A DNA stretch of 10,406 nucleotides. It comes from Chloroflexota bacterium. GTDB taxonomy: Bacteria > Chloroflexota > Anaerolineae > Anaerolineales > UBA4823. The notes beneath the pieces were generated by a model that saw only the letters and a list, made by a program, of their open reading frames with translations, made no database searches and was not told the DNA's origin. Shown here in pieces: positions 5,842 to 10,406 of this stretch (positions are counted from its first letter, which is position 1; every line of letters begins with the position of its first letter). The stretch lies in the NCBI GenBank assembly GCA_012798185.1, contig JAAZNS010000270.1, positions 1 through 10,406 of the forward strand. The letters are read 5' to 3'. The translations under genes and the position numbers were made by a program.

Positions 5842-6933
5842 TTAAGATTTTATTACAAGTTCCTGCGGAAATTGTGTTAATACCTTTGCGCCATCTTCAG
5901 TCACCACAACAATATCTTCAATTCTTACACCAAATTTTTGCGGTAAATAAGCACCCGGCTCAATACTAAAAGCCATACCGATTTCTAATTTTGCAGTATT
6001 GCCCGGCATGATCCAAGGTTTTTCGTGCCCTTCCAGACCAATACCATGTCCTGTGCGATGCGTGAAAAACTGAGCCAAACCCTGCTCTTTTAATGTTTCT
6101 CGTGCTGCTCGATCAACTTCATCCGCACCAATTCCAGGCTTTACTACCTTTCGAGCATTTAAATTAGCCCTACGGACTGCATCAAACACTTGCATAAACT
6201 CATCATCCGGTTCACCTAAATGTACCATTCGAGTAATATCGGATTTATAGCCATTCAGAGTCGCGCCAATATCGATGACTATTGCATCGCCATGCATTAA
6301 CTTTCTTGGTGAGCTGTGGTGATGAGGGAATGCTCCATTTGGTCCCGAGGCAATAATTGTGAAATCTACCATCTCGGCGCCATTTGTTCGAAAAAAGACT
6401 TCTGTCGCCCAGGCTACTTCTTTTTCAGTTACTCCTGGCTTGCATGAATCGATTGCTACCTGCATCGCCATGTCTGCCTGTGCAGCAGCAGCTTGCAACA
6501 TAGCGACTTCTTCTTCCGATTTCGATTGTCTTAAAGGTGCTATGATTTCATCGCTTGTTATGCACAACTCGGGTGAAGAGACTTGTTGAATTTCTAGTAA
6601 GGCATCCGAACGGCTTCCGCTATCCACGGCTAAAACCCGTACTTTACCAATTTTTTGTATAGCGCTCCGGATGGCTTGCCTTGGTCCTTTGTCATCATCC
6701 CAAGGTAACAAATCTATTGATGTGTTCGCAGCAATCTCATCAACATTCAATGATGGCGCTACCCAAACACAATGGCTCGGAGAGATAAACAAAACCGAGA
6801 ACCGTTCATCAAGGTGAGGGATAAAACCAGCAAAATATTTCAGGTTTGGCCCAGTTGATACTGCTATCAAATCAACAGCCGATGCTTTCATCATTTCCTG
6901 TAAGCGATATATTCGCTCTTTTTTAATTTGCAT
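5842..6933 (-). CDS. M24 family metallopeptidase (Xaa-Pro dipeptidase/aminopeptidase-like)
   Basis: 363 residues from the chosen start, normal for prolidase/PepQ-type proteins. The N-terminal creatinase-type domain (about 1-140, with GPNLKYFAGF) is followed by the pita-bread catalytic domain. All five dinuclear metal ligands are present: D221 (VIDIGA), D232 (KSDITR), H296 (TGHGIG), E325 (SIEPGAY) and E339 (RIEDIV), along with the PHHH substrate-site block near 203-206. It should therefore be a metal-dependent peptidase and not a metal-free creatinase, although the operon's amide chemistry invites that guess. The ATG at 6931-6933 is preferred because GAGG lies 8 nt upstream; ATG codons at 6969 and 6963 lack a usable ribosome binding site. 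Product class: cleavage of an Xaa-Pro or similar dipeptide/amide bond in the cytoplasm; no signal peptide is seen. It sits 69 nt after the racemase and 18 nt before the EthD gene. Confidence 0.92.
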   Translation of the reverse strand: MQIKKERIYRLQEMMKASAVDLIAVSTGPNLKYFAGFIPHLDERFSVLFISPSHCVWVAPSLNVDEIAANTSIDLLPWDDDKGPRQAIRSAIQKIGKVRVLAVDSGSRSDALLEIQQVSSPELCITSDEIIAPLRQSKSEEEVAMLQAAAAQADMAMQVAIDSCKPGVTEKEVAWATEVFFRTNGAEMVDFTIIASGPNGAFPHHHSSPRKLMHGDAIVIDIGATLNGYKSDITRMVHLGEPDDEFMQVFDAVRRANLNARKVVKPGIGADEVDRAARETLKEQGLAQFFTHRTGHGIGLEGHEKPWIMPGNTAKLEIGMAFSIEPGAYLPQKFGVRIEDIVVVTEDGAKVLTQFPQELVIKS

Positions 6934-6941
6934 CCTTGTAT

Positions 6942-6945
6942 CCTC
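6942..6945 (-). promoter_or_regulatory. Shine-Dalgarno site deciding the M24 peptidase start
   Basis: GAGG on the minus strand lies 8 nt before the ATG at 6933. Upstream in-frame ATG codons at 6969 and 6963 have nothing comparable, so the protein probably starts MQIKKERIYR. Confidence 0.65.
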
Positions 6946-7002
6946 AGTTTTATTATTTATCATTTCCATGGCACTAATGAAGTCGATATTATGGATTTTT
7001 TA

Positions 7003-7740
7003 CTAGAATATTTCCCAAGCTTCAATTTCTTGGCGTGGTGGTGCTTCACTGCCCCATTTTCGACTGGGCCGCCAATTGAATTTATTCCCTAATTCCGCCA
7101 AAAATTCAGCCAATTTAAAGGGAGCCAGCACGGCATCGATTACTGGCACCCCTAATTGATCTTGCATTTGTTGATAAAATCCATATTCTGCTGTACAACC
7201 CAAAATAAGTACCTCAGCGCCATCTTCATCTATTGCTTTACGTCCTTCTGATATCAACCTTGTCTTCGTCAACATTTCATTAGTTTGAAAATCATGCACA
7301 CCCAATTCAAGCGAACGCATCGAAACCAACCGTGTGCTATGTCCGTATTTGTGGATATTTTCGCGCATTTTGGGGATCCATTTCCGCCTTCCTACCAAAA
7401 CAGAGAATGTATTCCCGAGGTTACACGCTATTGCAGTGGCTGATTGACAGGGTGCAACAACTATGGCATTACCCGACACTTCACGCGCTTCGCGTAAACC
7501 AACATCGTAAAAACAGCCAATGACAATTGCATCATATCGACCGACAGAATTATGCGTCAATCGAACGATATCGGCTATTACTAACGCTTCGTAGGAATGA
7601 TATTCCAGATGGCGTGGTCTATTGGCAGGTAAAGATACGATGGATACCTGAGTGTCTGCTTGCTTTGCTTGTTCTAATATTCCCTTTGTGTCTTCATCGA
7701 ATACATCTGTTCCAATAGGATTTATCCACAAAATGCGCAT
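7003..7740 (-). CDS. Asp/Glu/hydantoin racemase family protein
   Basis: 245 residues. The two-lobed racemase fold is marked by the opening strand MRILWINPIGTD and the catalytic cysteine pair: C76 in IVIGCFYDVGL and C182 in LILGCTAEYGF, with GxPVIDAV after the second. The I-N-P start, the G-C-x-x-D-x-G-L motif and the full length are those of hydantoin racemases (HyuE-like), which epimerise 5-substituted hydantoins by two-base, cofactor-free proton transfer. Related members act on Asp, Glu or maleate (cis-trans isomerisation), so the substrate is not certain. The block around 94-108 (VVAPCQSATAIACNLG) carries two extra cysteines. The last 27 or so residues form a Trp-rich tail (W223, W229, W242) of unclear role. 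AAAGGA lies 9 nt upstream of the ATG. The gene starts 31 nt after hyuB, which supports racemisation of the HyuAB substrate. Confidence 0.88.
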   Translation of the reverse strand: MRILWINPIGTDVFDEDTKGILEQAKQADTQVSIVSLPANRPRHLEYHSYEALVIADIVRLTHNSVGRYDAIVIGCFYDVGLREAREVSGNAIVVAPCQSATAIACNLGNTFSVLVGRRKWIPKMRENIHKYGHSTRLVSMRSLELGVHDFQTNEMLTKTRLISEGRKAIDEDGAEVLILGCTAEYGFYQQMQDQLGVPVIDAVLAPFKLAEFLAELGNKFNWRPSRKWGSEAPPRQEIEAWEIF

Positions 7741-7771
7741 ATTTAGTAGTCCTTTTGAAACTTATCTTCTA

Positions 7772-9481
7772 TTATTGTTTCCGGCCACCAGTGTAACGAA
7801 GTACTTTCAAGGTTAACGGATCCACGACAACTCCATATGATTTTTCTGCTGCTTCTGGGGTGACATAACCATTTTTGACATCTTCCACCACTTTTTCAAC
7901 AGGACGTTCCAAGGGATTTCCCCATCCAGCGCCGGTACCACTCATCACGCGGATAATATCGTTTGTATTTAATGTTAATCCCGTCACTACGGAATACCGC
8001 TCTTTCTCACCATTAGCTCGGGCAATAATTACATGATTAGCAGAACCCGATTCTCCACCTAATAATGGCCAAGGTAATACTTTAGACCGTGTGTATGCCA
8101 CTGTCAACCAGGCGTTATCCGAACGAATACGATAATCGATGCGCACACCTTTACCACCACGATGGAAACCAGCGCCCCCTTCTTCATCATGAAAACTTAA
8201 ATAATCTACTGTCACGCCATACCTTGCTTCTGCCACCTCAGCAGGACAGTTATAAGTTTCACCATGCAGAGCACTAAACTGCCCAGAGTTTCCATCGCCA
8301 TGTGGAGAACCTCCCCAACCGCCTAATTCGGGTTCAATTACAGCATAAGGTCTTCCTGTATCCGGGTGTATTCCGCCAAACAATGTTCCACACACCGAAG
8401 CAAAACCACCCGCCGGGAGCAACTCAGGTATTTTTTCGGCTAAACAACGAAAGATGAGATCGTGCACTCGTATGGTTATTTCATAATAAATTCCCATTGC
8501 CGCTGGATAAATAGGGTCAAAAACACTACCATGGCGGGTAATTACCTTTAGAGGTCGAAAAGTTCCACCATTTGCAATCCGTTCTGGGGAAGTTACCCCC
8601 TTGAATGCAATCTGGCAGGCAGTAATCGTCTCATCACGACTCATATTGAATGGCCACTTATCTTGGTCAGGGTTATCACTTAAGTCAATAATGAATTCAT
8701 TATCCGTAATTTCAACCTTAACTTTATAATCGGGTCCATTGTCTTGGGGTTCAACTAACTCATATACCCCTTTAGGTAATCTCTTGATGGCATTAAGGCT
8801 CACTTTCTCGCCATAATCCAAATATTCTTCTACCGCCCTTAGGAATACATCTTTACCATATTTGTCAACAATTTCCGTAACACGGCGTTCACCAACCCTC
8901 ACCGACGCCACTCCAGCCCATAAATCTCCTGTGAGAAAATCGGGCATACGACAGTTAGCGGTGAGAATATCAAATACAGATCGTATTGGTTGTCCTTTAG
9001 AAAATAACTTAATTGCCGATAAAATCATCCCCTCCTGAAAAATCTCTGTCGCATTTGTGGACATACTTCCAGGAACTGCTCCGCCAACATCATTCCAATG
9101 AGCGATATTTGCTGCCCAGGCAACAATTTCTCCTTCTGCAAAAACCGGCATAACCAGGATAACATCATTCAAATGAGTTACACCGCCTGTATATGGGTCA
9201 TTTGTGATGAAAATATCACCAGGCTCAACTTCTCCTGGTTTGTTATATTTTAAAATGACCTGTTTTACCGATTTATCCAAAACGCCGACAAATGCTGGAA
9301 TACCAGCGCCTGATCCGGCGAGTTCACCATATTTATCGGTGATGCCAGTGCCCATATCTAAGACTTCGTATATGATTGCGCTCATGGCTGTATGACGTAG
9401 GGCAGCAAACATCTCATCTGCAGCTGCCTGCAATGAGTTTTGGATGATTTCTGCTGTAATAGTGTCGTATTGATTCTTCAT
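7772..9481 (-). CDS. hyuB: Hydantoinase B / oxoprolinase family subunit
   Basis: 569 residues from the chosen start, typical full length for HyuB. The family signatures are clear: GDIFITNDPYTGGVTHLND (about 88-106), AHWNDVGG (127-134), a PGSMSTNATEIFQEG block, a glycine-rich GGWGGSPHGDGNSGQ stretch in the C-terminal half, and the terminal GAGWGNPLERP. With HyuA it forms an ATP-dependent cyclic-amide hydrolase; known complexes act on N-methylhydantoin, hydantoins, 5-oxoproline, or (as carboxylases) acetone/acetophenone. The ATG at 9479-9481 is chosen because AAGGAG sits 7 nt upstream. An ATG two codons earlier (9487) would leave only one base between it and the ribosome binding site. It begins 11 nt after the hyuA stop, with the ribosome binding site overlapping that stop, so translation is probably coupled for 1:1 assembly. 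Substrate choice is not readable from sequence. Confidence 0.95.
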   Translation of the reverse strand: MKNQYDTITAEIIQNSLQAAADEMFAALRHTAMSAIIYEVLDMGTGITDKYGELAGSGAGIPAFVGVLDKSVKQVILKYNKPGEVEPGDIFITNDPYTGGVTHLNDVILVMPVFAEGEIVAWAANIAHWNDVGGAVPGSMSTNATEIFQEGMILSAIKLFSKGQPIRSVFDILTANCRMPDFLTGDLWAGVASVRVGERRVTEIVDKYGKDVFLRAVEEYLDYGEKVSLNAIKRLPKGVYELVEPQDNGPDYKVKVEITDNEFIIDLSDNPDQDKWPFNMSRDETITACQIAFKGVTSPERIANGGTFRPLKVITRHGSVFDPIYPAAMGIYYEITIRVHDLIFRCLAEKIPELLPAGGFASVCGTLFGGIHPDTGRPYAVIEPELGGWGGSPHGDGNSGQFSALHGETYNCPAEVAEARYGVTVDYLSFHDEEGGAGFHRGGKGVRIDYRIRSDNAWLTVAYTRSKVLPWPLLGGESGSANHVIIARANGEKERYSVVTGLTLNTNDIIRVMSGTGAGWGNPLERPVEKVVEDVKNGYVTPEAAEKSYGVVVDPLTLKVLRYTGGRKQ

Positions 9482-9488
9482 GGTCATA

Positions 9489-9494
9489 CTCCTT
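9489..9494 (-). promoter_or_regulatory. hyuB Shine-Dalgarno overlapping the hyuA stop codon
   Basis: AAGGAG on the minus strand shares two bases with the hyuA TAA (9495-9493) and sits 7 nt before the ATG at 9481. This fixes the hyuB start and suggests translational coupling between the two subunits. Confidence 0.75.
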
Positions 9495-10406
9495 ATTGTG
9501 CTGTCCTAATATGAAAATTACCGTAATCGTCAATCTGACATGGTAAATCGGGTGGAATGACTATTGTCGTTCCTGCATCTTCGATAATGGCTGGTCCTAC
9601 TAATTTCATTCCAGGTTCTAACCCTTCGGATGCGTAAATAGTCGCAAGATGAATACCATGTTCAATAAAATCTACGTTTCGCTTTTCTTTGATGGCATCT
9701 TCCACCTTTTTTCCGCTGGTTTTTCCTTTTTGTGGTTGTAATTTATCCACTTCAGCAATCGCGATCAAGTGGTAACAAATTAACTCCACCGGTGCATTCA
9801 AACGATATGTATACTCTCGTTCATAATCTTCATGGAAACTTTCTAAAATCGCTTTTAATTTTTCTTCATTTATCTCACCATCCGGCAAGTTTATTTCAAC
9901 AAAATGCTCCTGATTTTGATACCGGCAGCGCCCTAATCGAATAAAATGCACACGATTGGTATCAATTTGTTCATCGGCATATTCTTTTAAAGCCTTTTTT
10001 TCAAGTTTTAATAGTGTCTCATTGATTTCTGCCGCTGCTCTATCTTTTGATAATTCGACAATTTGGGTTTGCAAGTAATCACGCCGCAGATCGCTAAGAA
10101 GCATTCCCCAGGCAGAGAAAACTCCAGACTGCGCCGGTATGATTACTTTTTTAATATTTAGTTCATGCGCCAATGCACAAGCATGCATTCCGCCTCCGCC
10201 ACCGAAAGCGATTAAAGTAAAATCTCGCGGGTCATGCCCACGATTGACAGAAATGAGTTTGATAGCATTGACCATGTTATTATTGGCTATGCGCACGATT
10301 CCCTGGGCGGCTTCATGACGCGTAATATTTAATTTCTTGGATAATTTATCCAAGGCTGTGTTTACCGCTTCCATATTGGCTATCATCGTTCCACCACAAA
10401 AATAAT
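9493..10406 (-). CDS. hyuA: Hydantoinase A / oxoprolinase family subunit, C-terminal part, cut by window edge
   Basis: 303 residues remain; the family is usually about 680-720 residues, so more than half lies beyond the right edge. The frame is open to the edge with YFCGGTM before the first visible methionine, so that ATG (10386) is internal. Family blocks: GIVRIANNNMVNAIK, then RGHDPRDFTLIAFGGGGG, MHACALAHELNI, the SGVFSAWGMLLSDLRRDY stretch, RYQNQEHFVEI, YRLNAPVEL and the C-terminal GPAIIEDAGTTIVIPPD. The glycine-rich AFGGGGGMHA is the second phosphate-binding part of the ASKHA-type ATPase core; the first lies outside the window. HyuA supplies ATP-driven activation (phosphorylation) of the cyclic amide that HyuB then opens. 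It is the first visible gene of the operon; the promoter is not in the window. Confidence 0.95.
   Translation of the reverse strand, partial: YFCGGTMIANMEAVNTALDKLSKKLNITRHEAAQGIVRIANNNMVNAIKLISVNRGHDPRDFTLIAFGGGGGMHACALAHELNIKKVIIPAQSGVFSAWGMLLSDLRRDYLQTQIVELSKDRAAAEINETLLKLEKKALKEYADEQIDTNRVHFIRLGRCRYQNQEHFVEINLPDGEINEEKLKAILESFHEDYEREYTYRLNAPVELICYHLIAIAEVDKLQPQKGKTSGKKVEDAIKEKRNVDFIEHGIHLATIYASEGLEPGMKLVGPAIIEDAGTTIVIPPDLPCQIDDYGNFHIRTAQ

Noticed and set aside
1..10406. CRISPR array, insertion sequence or phage genes
   Set aside because: No regularly spaced repeats, transposase or integrase motifs, or phage structural proteins were seen on either strand.

Overview
The window is AT-rich bacterial DNA in which every supportable gene lies on the minus strand. 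A one-piece serine hydroxymethyltransferase / glycine-cleavage T-protein fusion, a small MmpS-like membrane protein and a catabolic hydantoinase-type operon suggest an environmental bacterium, most likely of the Chloroflexota (Anaerolineae-like). That placement is an inference from gene content; no taxonomic marker other than one tRNA is present.

Reading in the direction of transcription (high to low coordinates), the right half (10406 to 5497) is a tightly spaced operon: the C-terminal part of a hydantoinase/oxoprolinase A subunit (hyuA, cut by the window edge), the B subunit (hyuB), an Asp/Glu/hydantoin racemase-family protein, an M24 metallopeptidase (Xaa-Pro dipeptidase-like) and a small EthD-fold protein. 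It ends at a strong intrinsic terminator (5409-5448). The set looks like a pathway that racemises and ATP-dependently opens a cyclic amide (hydantoin, oxoproline or a related lactam) and then processes a small peptide or amidated product. The substrate cannot be read from the sequence.

After the terminator comes about 1.25 kb without an intact gene (5408 to about 4201). It carries possible remains of a decayed DegV-family gene and a pair of near-identical short palindromes. Next is a tRNA-Val(UAC) with its own promoter. Only two nucleotides after the tRNA 3' end starts a 133-residue single-pass, MmpS-like membrane protein with no room for a leader or ribosome binding site.

The left part holds the 1043-residue GlyA-GcvT fusion with a clear sigma70-type promoter and a terminator. 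Both halves keep their catalytic residues and act in one-carbon/glycine metabolism (serine to glycine plus methylene-THF; aminomethyl transfer in glycine cleavage). The roughly 200-residue linker contains a degenerate second copy of the GcvT N-terminal region, visible by internal alignment. Beyond the terminator begins the N-terminal third of a fold-type I PLP aminotransferase, cut by the left edge.
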